From assembly GCA_900768105.1 (NCBI GenBank), contig CAAGBQ010000075.1:1-27296 (forward strand): 27,296 nt of DNA, read 5' to 3'. Every line of letters begins with the position of its first letter. Position 1 is the stretch's first letter. Source of the stretch: Oscillospiraceae bacterium. GTDB taxonomy: Bacteria; Bacillota; Clostridia; Oscillospirales; Ruminococcaceae. Shown here in pieces: positions 16,277 through 23,589 of the stretch. Made by a program: the position numbers and the translations under genes. A model generated the notes under the pieces. That model did no database searches, had not been told where the DNA came from, and was given only the letters and a program-made list of their open reading frames with translations.

Positions 16277-16695
16277 ATGCGTAAAAGCGTTTGAAGTTTG
16301 TTTCTTTAGCCTTTGCTTTTGTTCTTTTCATCGGTTCTTCGCAAACAATAGCCTTCGCCAGCTATTTGACATCCGCTGGTGGCTTGCATGGTGAAGAATA
16401 CGTTCGGAATTTCTCCGCAGACCACTACTATGTGGATCGTACACTTACTGATTTCAGCAAAGATTATGTCTTTGACATTGATGAGTCTGGTAACTTGTTC
16501 AGAATGCCATTTACCGACCACCTTAACAAAACGAATCAAAATAAAGTCATTCTTTTCAATCAGTGCAAAGTGAATGACTATACTCTTGTTGATGATGAAT
16601 TGCTCTTTGCAACCGACAATAAGATTTACCGTGCTGACTTGAATGGGGAAAATCTTAGCGTCGTGTTCGCTCTTCCGGCAAATCTTTTTTTATAA
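16277..16695 (+). pseudogene. Frameshifted, truncated paralogue of the propeller-like lipoprotein
   Basis: GAAAGGATGTGTAAAT places a ribosome binding site before an ATG at 16277, but that frame stops after five codons (ATG CGT AAA AGC GTT TGA). One extra T in the TTT run would join it to the open frame and give MRKSVLKFVSLAFAFVLF, a convincing signal peptide. The frame from the TTG at 16291 (134 residues) has a shorter signal and no ribosome binding site. The protein lacks a lipobox, matches the first half of the upstream paralogue and ends abruptly after GENLSVVFAL, where the paralogue continues for about 100 residues. A sequencing error in the T run cannot be excluded. Confidence 0.65.
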
Positions 16696-16776
16696 CCGGC
16701 GGTGCGGACATTTTGCTTTCTTCTTTCACAGTGCTCATCTCCGTGCTCAAAAAAATCGGTGCTCATACCCAAAAAA

Positions 16777-16813
16777 CGCGCGTGCTCAAAAAAAGGGCGC
16801 GCGGATTTTTTTT
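16777..16813. terminator. Probable bidirectional terminator
   Basis: CGCGCG arms at 16777-16782 and 16798-16803 are followed by eight T on the + strand (16806-16813) and by six T on the - strand (16776-16771). It separates the islet from the convergent membrane protein gene. The stem is short but pure GC. Confidence 0.55.
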
Positions 16814-17276
16814 ATAGGCGGAAGGGCTTGCCTTTTTCATATGTAATAATGGCATGGGTGAAAAGCAGCGAAAGCGCCCCGCAAATAATCGTCACAAAAA
16901 CCAACACAAAATTGCCCGGCATAGACAAGAAGCTTATGTATATGGGAATGCCGTAAAGCAGCGCGCCCGCCACAACATAGTAAGAGGCCGCCCTGCGTAT
17001 GGGCGCGCCGATTATAAGGCGGGAAAAATATGCTGCCGCGCTTGTGCCGATTATTGCAGCAAGCAGGATAAACATTCCCGTAAGCAAAAGCTGCATAACG
17101 GCGTTTTTTCCGCCGCCCGTTAAAATATCAATAAGCTCCCCAAAGGTGGGGGCGGCGTCGTAACAGATTTTGAAATTAACTGCGGATATTACGCCGTAAA
17201 TCACTGCGCCGACCTTTTCCTTTGCATAGGCCTCTTCTTCCTTTTTGGCTGCGGTTTCTTTTATTTCCTCGGGCAT
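16812..17276 (-). CDS. Small integral membrane protein of unknown function
   Basis: 154 residues: a charged N-terminus (about 1-20, Glu/Lys-rich) followed by hydrophobic segments near 23-37, 60-87, 96-115 and 119-147, so three or four membrane helices. No family is recognised. GGGGAGCGGAGCAA precedes the ATG. It lies 50 bases downstream of lepA on the same strand and may be co-transcribed with it. Nothing in the sequence points to a substrate or partner. Confidence 0.7.
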   Translation of the reverse strand: MPEEIKETAAKKEEEAYAKEKVGAVIYGVISAVNFKICYDAAPTFGELIDILTGGGKNAVMQLLLTGMFILLAAIIGTSAAAYFSRLIIGAPIRRAASYYVVAGALLYGIPIYISFLSMPGNFVLVFVTIICGALSLLFTHAIITYEKGKPFRL

Positions 17277-17326
17277 TTGCTCCGCTCCCCTTTCATATAA
17301 TTTGCACGCCGTTTTGTGACGGTTTA

Positions 17327-19132
17327 TCAGTCGTCGTCCAGCTTCAGCACCGCCATAAAGGCTTCCTTCGGAAGCTCGACGGAGCCTATGCGACGCATTT
17401 TCTTTTTGCCTTCCTTTTGCTTTTCAAGCAGCTTTTTCTTTCTTGTAATATCGCCGCCGTAACACTTTGCAAGAACATCCTTGCGCAGAGCCTTTACGGT
17501 TTCTCTTGCGATTATTTTTCCGCCGATTGCCGCCTGAACGGGTACTTCAAAAAGCTGGCGGCTTATGTTATCGCGCAGGCGCTCCACCATGCGGCGGGCG
17601 CGCGGATAGGCGTTTTCCGCAAAGACTATCATGGAAAGCGCGTCCACCTGCTCTCCGTTAAGGAGCACATCAAGCTTTACAAGCTTGCCCTCCTTATAGC
17701 CGCAGGGTTCGTAGTCAAAGCTGGCGTAGCCCCTTGTTCTGCTTTTAAGCGCGTCGAAAAAGTCGTAGATGATCTCGCCGAGGGGAAGCTCATAATGCAA
17801 CTCCGCGCGGTCGGCTTCAAGATATTTTGTGTCGCGGTAAATTCCGCGGCGCTGCTGGCAAAGGTCCATAATGCTGCCGATATATTGGGTGGGGGTAAAA
17901 ATGCTTGCAAGGACATACGGCTCTTCGGAGGATTCTATTGTTGCGGGGTCGGGGTAATTTGTGGGGTTATCAAGCTCTATGGTTCTTCCGTCCGTAAGGT
18001 GGAGCTTATAAACAACGCTTGGGGCGGTGGTGATAAGCTCAAGGTTATATTCCCGCTCCAGGCGCTCCAAAATCACCTCCATATGAAGAAGGCCGAGGAA
18101 GCCGCAGCGGAAGCCGAAGCCCAATGCGGCGGAGGTTTCCGGTTCAAAGCTTAACGAAGCGTCGTTAAGGGTAAGCTTATCCAGGGCGTCGCGCAGGTCG
18201 GGATATTTTGCCCCGTCAAGGGGATAAATTCCCGCATAGACCATGGGGCGCACCTTTTTATAGCCGGGAAGAGCCTCCGGAGCGGGGTTTTCCGCAAGGG
18301 TTACGGTGTCGCCGACGGCGGTATCCGCAACGGTTTTGATGGAAGCGGTGATATAGCCGACCTCTCCGGCTTTAATTTCGCCGGAGGGAACAAGGCGCGT
18401 TGCGCCCATATAGCCGACCTCCACAACATCAAATTCCGCGCCGGTTGCCATCATGCGTATGCGGTCGCCGTTTTTAACGGCGCCATCCACAACGCGAACA
18501 TAAACAATTACCCCACGGTAGCTGTCGTATACGGAATCGAAGATAAGCGCTTTCAGCGGCGCGTTATCGTCGCCCTTCGGCGCGGGCACGCCCTCCACAA
18601 TGGCTTCCAGCACGGCGTGGACATTTTCTCCGGTTTTTGCGGAAATGCGCGGCGCATCCAGGGCGGGAATTCCGATTATATCCTCAATTTCGTGGGCGAC
18701 CCTTTCGGGGTCCGCCGCAGGAAGGTCGATTTTGTTTATTACCGGCACAATTTCAAGGTCATGGTCCACGGCAAGGTATGCGTTCGCAAGGGTCTGCGCT
18801 TCCACTCCTTGGGAAGCGTCGACAATAAGCACCGCCCCTTCACAAGCGGCAAGGGAGCGGGAAACCTCGTAGTTAAAGTCAACATGGCCGGGGGTGTCGA
18901 TAAGGTTAAAAACATATTCCCTGCCGTCATCCGCATTATAGTGCAGGCGCACGGCGCGGGATTTTATGGTTATGCCGCGTTCGCGTTCAATATCCATATT
19001 ATCGAGAAGCTGCTCTTCCATATCCCGCGGGGCAACGGCGTTTGTGTTTTCCAAAATTCTGTCCGCAAGGGTGGATTTGCCGTGGTCGATGTGTGCGATT
19101 ATGCAAAAATTTCTGATATTGTCCTGTGGCAA
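17327..19132 (-). CDS. lepA: Translation elongation factor 4 (LepA, back-translocating GTPase)
   Basis: Ribosome-associated GTPase of the EF-G family. The start is a TTG at 19132, preceded by AGGAGG with 9-base spacing, giving 601 residues (the usual length) and a start MPQDNIRNFCIIAH typical of the family. An upstream ATG at 19165 lies before the ribosome binding site. G motifs are AHIDHGKST (13-21), DTPGHVDF (79-86), NKIDLP (133-138) and SAKTGENV. The LepA-specific C-terminal domain ends with KKMRRIGSVELPKEAFMAVL. A good promoter lies about 40 bases upstream. Confidence 0.97.
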   Translation of the reverse strand: MPQDNIRNFCIIAHIDHGKSTLADRILENTNAVAPRDMEEQLLDNMDIERERGITIKSRAVRLHYNADDGREYVFNLIDTPGHVDFNYEVSRSLAACEGAVLIVDASQGVEAQTLANAYLAVDHDLEIVPVINKIDLPAADPERVAHEIEDIIGIPALDAPRISAKTGENVHAVLEAIVEGVPAPKGDDNAPLKALIFDSVYDSYRGVIVYVRVVDGAVKNGDRIRMMATGAEFDVVEVGYMGATRLVPSGEIKAGEVGYITASIKTVADTAVGDTVTLAENPAPEALPGYKKVRPMVYAGIYPLDGAKYPDLRDALDKLTLNDASLSFEPETSAALGFGFRCGFLGLLHMEVILERLEREYNLELITTAPSVVYKLHLTDGRTIELDNPTNYPDPATIESSEEPYVLASIFTPTQYIGSIMDLCQQRRGIYRDTKYLEADRAELHYELPLGEIIYDFFDALKSRTRGYASFDYEPCGYKEGKLVKLDVLLNGEQVDALSMIVFAENAYPRARRMVERLRDNISRQLFEVPVQAAIGGKIIARETVKALRKDVLAKCYGGDITRKKKLLEKQKEGKKKMRRIGSVELPKEAFMAVLKLDDD

Positions 19133-19168
19133 GTTAAAATACCTCCTGTGCAAAATATACCACACTAC

Positions 19169-19197
19169 ATTTTACCACCAAGGCGCTTAAATTACAA
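19169..19197 (-). promoter_or_regulatory. Promoter of lepA
   Basis: On the - strand TTGTAA (19197-19192) and TAAAAT (19174-19169) have a 17-base spacer, with TGG directly before the -10. The predicted transcript starts near 19162. Confidence 0.6.
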
Positions 19198-19251
19198 TTA
19201 TTTTTATATTTTTTAAGATAAGTTTATTAAATAAAGGCTTTTTTGGCGAAT

Positions 19252-19279
19252 GCGGCGCTTTTGCGCCGCCGCTTTTTTT
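19252..19279 (+). terminator. Terminator-like hairpin with no gene in front of it
   Basis: GCGGCGC-TTTT-GCGCCGC followed by CG and a run of seven T at 19273-19279. No + strand gene ends here, although a fragment of a gene end lies just after it at 19288-19310. A hairpin with the same arms is at 27268-27284. Confidence 0.5.
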
Positions 19280-19287
19280 AAGGCTTG

Positions 19288-19454
19288 CAACAGAAATGGA
19301 AAAATGATACACTGATATTGTAAACAATGCCCCTGCAACGGAAAGGAGCGTGCTCAAAAATGAAAAAGAGGATTTTGGCTTTTCTTGCGGTGCTTGCGGC
19401 GGCGCTTTTGCTTTCCGCCTGCGAAAAAGCGCCCGCCGAAGCGGAAAGCGGCTG
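19288..19454 (+). repeat. Lipoprotein leader cassette, copy A
   Basis: 167 bases that recur at 19949-20115 with about five differences. They contain CAACAGAAATGGAAAAATGA (in copy B this is the 3' end of a gene), a short spacer, AAAGGAGCGTGCTCAAAA, and the first 30 or so codons of a lipoprotein up to GAAGCGGAAAGCGGC. Shorter copies are at 20678-20790 and 21998-22103. Confidence 0.92.
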
Positions 19455-19968
19455 TGATACCGATAGGCTGAATGAGCTTATACGCATGGCATTCAGTGTA
19501 ACGGGAATACAGGTCGGCGGAAGCGCGGATTGCTGCTTTGCAAGTCCGGACGACATAAAGCCCGAAGGCTTCTTCAACTGCTTTTATTCCTTTGCGGACG
19601 AAGAAAAATTTTATGATGAAGCTTCGGAAAAATATATTTTTACGACCGACGATATACAAAGCTTTATAAACGAAAATTTTTATAATGCCGAATTTGCACC
19701 CGAAAGGGTGGAATCGGCATGGGACATTTATAAGCCCGAAAGCGATGGGCACACATATGCAAAATCCGGCTTTTGCGGTTTAGATGGGCTTAAACAGAAT
19801 TTTACCGTATTCGGAATTGCAGCCGACGGGGACAAAATAGAAGTAACATTCTGCCTTAACGAACTGGAAAACCCGACCTTGCCGACGCAGGAACAATATT
19901 TGCTTACCGTTTATAAAAGCGGCGGAAGCTATTTGATATACAGCCTTACAACAGAAATGGAAAAATGA
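19360..19968 (+). CDS. Lipoprotein 1 of the leader-sharing cluster, function unknown
   Basis: 202 residues from the ATG at 19360. A frame extending upstream lies before AAAGGAG and is rejected. The signal peptide MKKRILAFLAVLAAALLLSA ends in the lipobox LSAC (C21), followed by EKAPAEAESG, which is shared with genes 2, 3 and 4. The mature part (about 32-202) is acidic, with many aromatic residues. It ends with a beta-rich stretch (DKIEVTFCLNELENP, YLLTVYKSGGSYLIYSLTTE) of the kind seen in extracytoplasmic domains. I recognise no family. The last six codons and stop lie inside the repeated cassette of gene 2. Confidence 0.8.
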   Translation: MKKRILAFLAVLAAALLLSACEKAPAEAESGCDTDRLNELIRMAFSVTGIQVGGSADCCFASPDDIKPEGFFNCFYSFADEEKFYDEASEKYIFTTDDIQSFINENFYNAEFAPERVESAWDIYKPESDGHTYAKSGFCGLDGLKQNFTVFGIAADGDKIEVTFCLNELENPTLPTQEQYLLTVYKSGGSYLIYSLTTEMEK

Positions 19969-20115
19969 TACACTGATATTGTAAACAATGCCCCTGCATC
20001 GGGAAGGAGCGTGCTCAAAAATGAAAAAGAGAATTTTGGCTTTTCTTGCGGTGCTTGCGGCGGTGCTTTTGCTTTCCGCCTGCGAAAAAGCGCCCGCCGA
20101 AGCGGAAGGCGGCGC
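19949..20115 (+). repeat. Lipoprotein leader cassette, copy B
   Basis: Copy of 19288-19454 displaced by 661 bases with about five substitutions. It begins inside the last codons of lipoprotein gene 1, so the duplicated unit covers a gene end, the intergenic spacer and the next gene's ribosome binding site and signal peptide. Confidence 0.92.
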
Positions 20116-20638
20116 TGCCGCCGCGGAGCGGGGCGGCGAACCGAGCGTGAGCGAGAGCGCCGCCCCGCCGGAAGGAACCTTTGCGGCAAAGTGGGGCGGG
20201 TTTTCGGTATATCTTCCGGAGGAAAGCGTCCTTGCGGATTACGGCGAAAAAATTGCCGTAAAGGATGATGCGCTTTGTTGCAGCAAGAACGAAGGCGCCG
20301 CGGAGTTTGCAAAAATAGTTTCCGTTGATGCGGCGGAGAACACCGCCGAACCGTTTGCGCGGTACGATGAGCAATTTGCGGACGCCGAAAGGGCGGAAAG
20401 CGGCAACTTCGGGAATAAAGAATATCGTGCTTATGACTTTCAAACCGAGGTTCAAACCGAAGCCTTCGGCACGGTTTATGAAAACAAAACGGTTTATTGC
20501 CTGCTTATGGATGACGAAATCGTTGTTATAGAATTTCACCCGCTCCGCGGAATCGGCATAAGCACACAGAAAGCGGAATTCGAGAAAATTTTGTATTCAA
20601 TCGGCAAACAGAATACGAACCCTGCCGTAATTGATTAA
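20021..20638 (+). CDS. Lipoprotein 2 of the leader-sharing cluster, function unknown
   Basis: 205 residues. The signal peptide and EKAPAEAE start are the same as gene 1 apart from one A-to-V change, with lipobox LSAC (C21). The linker GGEPSVSESAAPPEG is nearly the same, in protein and in DNA, as the linker of the PdaA-like lipoprotein at about 7340-7370. The mature part (from about 55) starts KWGGFSVYLPEESV and ends with a short helix (KAEFEKILYSIGKQ). This gives the impression of a PsbP/DUF-type small secreted fold, but no family can be named. It is followed by gene 3 after 59 bases. Confidence 0.8.
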   Translation: MKKRILAFLAVLAAVLLLSACEKAPAEAEGGAAAAERGGEPSVSESAAPPEGTFAAKWGGFSVYLPEESVLADYGEKIAVKDDALCCSKNEGAAEFAKIVSVDAAENTAEPFARYDEQFADAERAESGNFGNKEYRAYDFQTEVQTEAFGTVYENKTVYCLLMDDEIVVIEFHPLRGIGISTQKAEFEKILYSIGKQNTNPAVID

Positions 20639-20677
20639 GGTTTTGCGGTAATATTGCGATGGCGAATGACTTTTTTT

Positions 20678-20790
20678 AGAAAGGAGCGTGCTCAAAAATG
20701 AAAAAGAGGATTTTGGCTTTTTTTGCGGTGCTTGCGGCGGCGCTTTTGCTTTATGCCTGCGAAAAAGCGCCCGCCGAAGCGGAAAGCGGC
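20678..20790 (+). repeat. Lipoprotein leader cassette, copy C (short)
   Basis: Shares AGAAAGGAGCGTGCTCAAAA and the signal peptide codons with copies A and B up to GAAAGCGGC, with about three substitutions (one makes the lipobox LYAC). The upstream half of the long repeat is absent. Confidence 0.9.
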
Positions 20791-21945
20791 GGAAGCAGCG
20801 AACCGGAATACGGAATTGTTCCCTGCACCCATGAGGAAACCGTCGCCTTTATCGAAACGGACGAAGCGCGGGAGCAGGCAGAGGAATTCGGAAGATGGAA
20901 CAACTGGGGAGAGTTTTCCGCCGCGGCGGGCGCCGTCGATACAGACAGCTTTCTTTTGCAATTTGCACAGGATATGTATTCCGAAATTGGGGAAAGCCTG
21001 CCGGCGAACGACGGACTTTTTATTGCAATACCCAAAGAAATCGGCGATAAATACCTTTACAAATATTTCGGCATAAATAACGGCGATGGGAACGGCAGTT
21101 CGTATTATTGTGCGGAAACGAACAGCTATAACCTGCCGGAGGCGCACTGCGGGGCAAGATATTTTGTGGATTCCGTGCAGGCTGTTTCCGCGGCGGAAAA
21201 TACCGTTGTATATAAGTGCGTTTTTAATGAGGGAACATACAGCGACAGCCCGACACGCTTCTATACTTCGCTTATGACAACGGAAGCGCTGAAGGACAGT
21301 GGCGGAACATTTTTGCGATTGGTTTCCGTTCAAAGCAGAACAGGCCCTTTTGATTCCGTTGAGGAAGCCGAAGCGGAGCAGGGCTTTGATTATACCGGTT
21401 GGCAGGATTTTTCCTGCAACATAGGGGCGGAGCCTTTCTGCCTTGTAACGAAAAACGGAAAAACCTTTGCCGCGAACAATACGCACACAGCATATAATGC
21501 CCTTGCGGAATTCGGGCTTCCTGCGGATTTTAAAATTCTTCACGATGTTTATGGAGATGAATTTCATTCCGGCACAAAATTTGATTTTTACCCGGGTGAT
21601 TTTAAAATTATTGATGATGCCGATTACGATGCTGTCCGAAACGACCTTTTGAATTTTGACGGCAAGAATGCAATACCTATTTCAAAGGGTTATATTATTC
21701 CCGCGGATTTTTCAAAGCCGTGGTATGATTACCTTGTTGTGAAAGAGGCGCGGGGCGATTCGGATTGGGTGTGTGCCTATCACTATGATGTCAGCATTGA
21801 AGTTGACGGCGGCATTTTTACTGCCGCCATTAACGAATACGGCGCATTTGACGAAGATTACGATATGTCAAATGCCATTGCCTTTATCGAGCAGGTTATG
21901 GAAACCGTAACGGTCACCGTGGATTACGGCTCCGTTCAATCATAG
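20698..21945 (+). CDS. Lipoprotein 3 of the leader-sharing cluster, function unknown
   Basis: 415 residues with the shared leader; the lipobox is LYAC (C21) instead of LSAC. The mature part is acidic and aromatic and may hold two domains. The first half, with VDSVQAVSAAENTVVYKCVFNEG and FYTSLMTTEALKDSGGTFLRLVS, has the same strand order as the end of gene 1 (GIAADGDKIEVTFCLNE, YLLTVYKSGGSYLIYS), so distant kinship is possible. The second half (from about 225) begins GFDYTGWQDFSCNIG. No catalytic motif is visible and no family is recognised. Confidence 0.8.
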   Translation: MKKRILAFFAVLAAALLLYACEKAPAEAESGGSSEPEYGIVPCTHEETVAFIETDEAREQAEEFGRWNNWGEFSAAAGAVDTDSFLLQFAQDMYSEIGESLPANDGLFIAIPKEIGDKYLYKYFGINNGDGNGSSYYCAETNSYNLPEAHCGARYFVDSVQAVSAAENTVVYKCVFNEGTYSDSPTRFYTSLMTTEALKDSGGTFLRLVSVQSRTGPFDSVEEAEAEQGFDYTGWQDFSCNIGAEPFCLVTKNGKTFAANNTHTAYNALAEFGLPADFKILHDVYGDEFHSGTKFDFYPGDFKIIDDADYDAVRNDLLNFDGKNAIPISKGYIIPADFSKPWYDYLVVKEARGDSDWVCAYHYDVSIEVDGGIFTAAINEYGAFDEDYDMSNAIAFIEQVMETVTVTVDYGSVQS

Positions 21946-21997
21946 CTTGGAAAAGAATCAAGGCTGTACCATGCTTTTCCGTGGTTGCCGCGGATAT

Positions 21998-22103
21998 GAA
22001 AGGAGCGTGCTCAAAATGAAAAAGAGGATTTTGGCTTTTCTTGCGGTGCTTGCGGCGGCGCTTTTGCTTTCCGCCTGCGAAAAAGCGCCCGCCGAAGCGG
22101 AAA
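21998..22103 (+). repeat. Lipoprotein leader cassette, copy D (short)
   Basis: Same leader as copies A to C from GAAAGGAGCGTGCTC to GCCGAAGCGGAAA, with one A fewer between GTGCTC and the ATG. The match stops where the coding frame ends. Confidence 0.9.
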
Positions 22104-22114
22104 TAAACGAATAG
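22016..22114 (+). pseudogene. Lipoprotein 4: signal-peptide stub of 32 residues
   Basis: ATG at 22016 reads the shared signal peptide and lipobox (LSAC), then EKAPAEAEINE and a stop at 22112-22114. It has the full ribosome binding site and leader but no mature domain. The stop abuts, with no base between, the stop codon of the - strand RICIN/M23 gene (22115-22117). This is best read as a lipoprotein gene whose body was replaced or deleted by recombination. A genuine 12-residue lipopeptide product is possible but unsupported. Confidence 0.75.
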
Positions 22115-23116
22115 TCAAGTAAGGTCAAGATACGGAGTGGGGTCAATTACCGTGCCGGTATAAAATCCGTTACTGCTTACTCCGCCAAGAGGGAACTCTG
22201 CTTCCGAACCACCGCGGATTTCAAAGTGAAGATGGGTCCCCGCTCCGGATGCAATGGAGCCGCTTGACGATTTTACATTTCCGGTATTGCCCATATAGCC
22301 TATCAAATCTCCGGCGTGTACCTCGGCAAATTTTTTAACTAACGGTGCCGAGTTCAGATGCATATATTGAGTTCTTATATGGGCATATCCGTTTTTGTTT
22401 TTAAGTGGATTGTTATGGTGAATTCTTACCGTATATCCCTCATTGGGCTTATTATCTATGTTATCTATAACAAAAGAAACATAGCCGTCCATATAGGCAT
22501 ACACTTTATCTCCCGGAGTTTGAGATACAAGGGGGGATATGTCGATTCCGTCATGACTGCTGCTGTATTTGCCGGAAATCACTCTGCTTTCTGTCGGCCA
22601 GCAATAGTTTTCCCCCGCCCCGCCGGAGGAGGAGCCGGAACATTCTTCAAACGACCAATACTGTTTGCGGTTTCCGTCGCCGAGGTATGTGTGCCAATAA
22701 ACATTTCCGTCGGAATTTTCGGCTTTGTCGCCTTTGCCGCCGCCGCCGTTTGCGTTATTGTATGCGGTAAGAAAATAATATTTGCCGTTAACCGGCGTGC
22801 GAAGGCGGATGAAATAATAATTGTCTGTCGGAAGAATATCCACAAGCTGTGCGGCGGCGTCGCTTGCGGAAGCCTTCCAAATGTCCGCGTTGTTAAGATA
22901 AGCGGAAGCGGTATATCGGTCAAGACAAAAGCTTGTGTCGGTTTTGGGGCGAAGCCTGTCGCCGTCAAAATACCATTTCTGCTCGTTGGAATTGTCGTCA
23001 GTATAAAGAACGACATTCATTCCGTCGGAAGCGCTTCCGGAGGAATAAAGGTTAAGCCTTTTGCTTAAAGACAGCGCGCTTCTGATATAATAGGTTTTGT
23101 TTGGGGCTATGCTCAT
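22115..23116 (-). CDS. RICIN-type lectin domain plus M23 metallopeptidase
   Basis: 333 residues from the ATG at 23116 (AAAGG upstream). The N-terminal half (about 5-157) has beta-trefoil RICIN-like repeats (KTYYIRSALS...NLYSSGSASDGMNVVLY...EQKWYF, QYWSFEE), expected to bind sugars. After a Ser/Gly linker comes an M23 peptidase domain with H188 and D192 (HDGID), H253 (QYMHL) and H295/H297 (THLHFEI), so zinc ligands are intact. M23 enzymes cut peptidoglycan cross-bridges or stems. There is no signal peptide from this start, unusual for a wall hydrolase. A TTG at 23380 in the same frame, with AGGGGG 8 bases upstream, would add 88 residues of unconvincing sequence. Confidence 0.82.
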   Translation of the reverse strand: MSIAPNKTYYIRSALSLSKRLNLYSSGSASDGMNVVLYTDDNSNEQKWYFDGDRLRPKTDTSFCLDRYTASAYLNNADIWKASASDAAAQLVDILPTDNYYFIRLRTPVNGKYYFLTAYNNANGGGGKGDKAENSDGNVYWHTYLGDGNRKQYWSFEECSGSSSGGAGENYCWPTESRVISGKYSSSHDGIDISPLVSQTPGDKVYAYMDGYVSFVIDNIDNKPNEGYTVRIHHNNPLKNKNGYAHIRTQYMHLNSAPLVKKFAEVHAGDLIGYMGNTGNVKSSSGSIASGAGTHLHFEIRGGSEAEFPLGGVSSNGFYTGTVIDPTPYLDLT

Positions 23117-23589
23117 AACTGTTTTTCCTTTCCGCTCCCCTTTTCGGGAGCCGTAAAATAAATTTTCTTTTTGGATTGCTTTGCGGGCGGAACAGCCGTG
23201 CCGCCTTGGATTTTTGTGCGCTTTCCCTTTCCGAAGGAAAATTTCAGCCGCTGCCGAATTTTGGAACCACCTCCCGCTTTCAAAATTCAAAGTACCGCCG
23301 CCTTTCTTCGGCAAAAACATTTGTTCGCAAAAAACGGCTTTGCAAAGGGAAAAAATAAACGCTCCACCACAGATGTTCAAGAGAATATTCCCCCTGCATG
23401 ACTTTATTATATCATAAAAATTTATTTTGTCAATAGAAAAATGAAGAAAAAATAAAATAAAATCAGATAAAATGCAGCAAAGTTTAAGAAAATAGCATAG
23501 CAAAGCGAGAAAATAGCCGAAGCCGTGCAGAAAATGCGCGGAGCGCATTGTAAAATTGCAAAAAATATTCCCGAAAGGATATATCACAT
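23117..23589. other. Intergenic region between the RICIN/M23 gene and tgt
   Basis: 473 bases. It holds the strong - strand promoter at 23406-23433 and then about 280 bases of leader or extra coding sequence before the M23 ATG. The part near tgt is AT-rich and contains no clear + strand promoter of its own. No RNA motif is recognised. Confidence 0.6.
23406..23433 (-). promoter_or_regulatory. Strong sigma-A promoter of the RICIN/M23 gene
   Basis: TTGACA (23433-23428) and TATAAT (23411-23406) match the consensus exactly, with a 16-base spacer. Transcription would start near 23399, only about five bases before AGGGGG and the alternative TTG start at 23380. Confidence 0.8.

Noticed and set aside
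22358..23068. A 236-codon + strand frame opposite the RICIN/M23 gene
   Set aside because: Antisense to a gene with complete M23 motifs, with no ribosome binding site.
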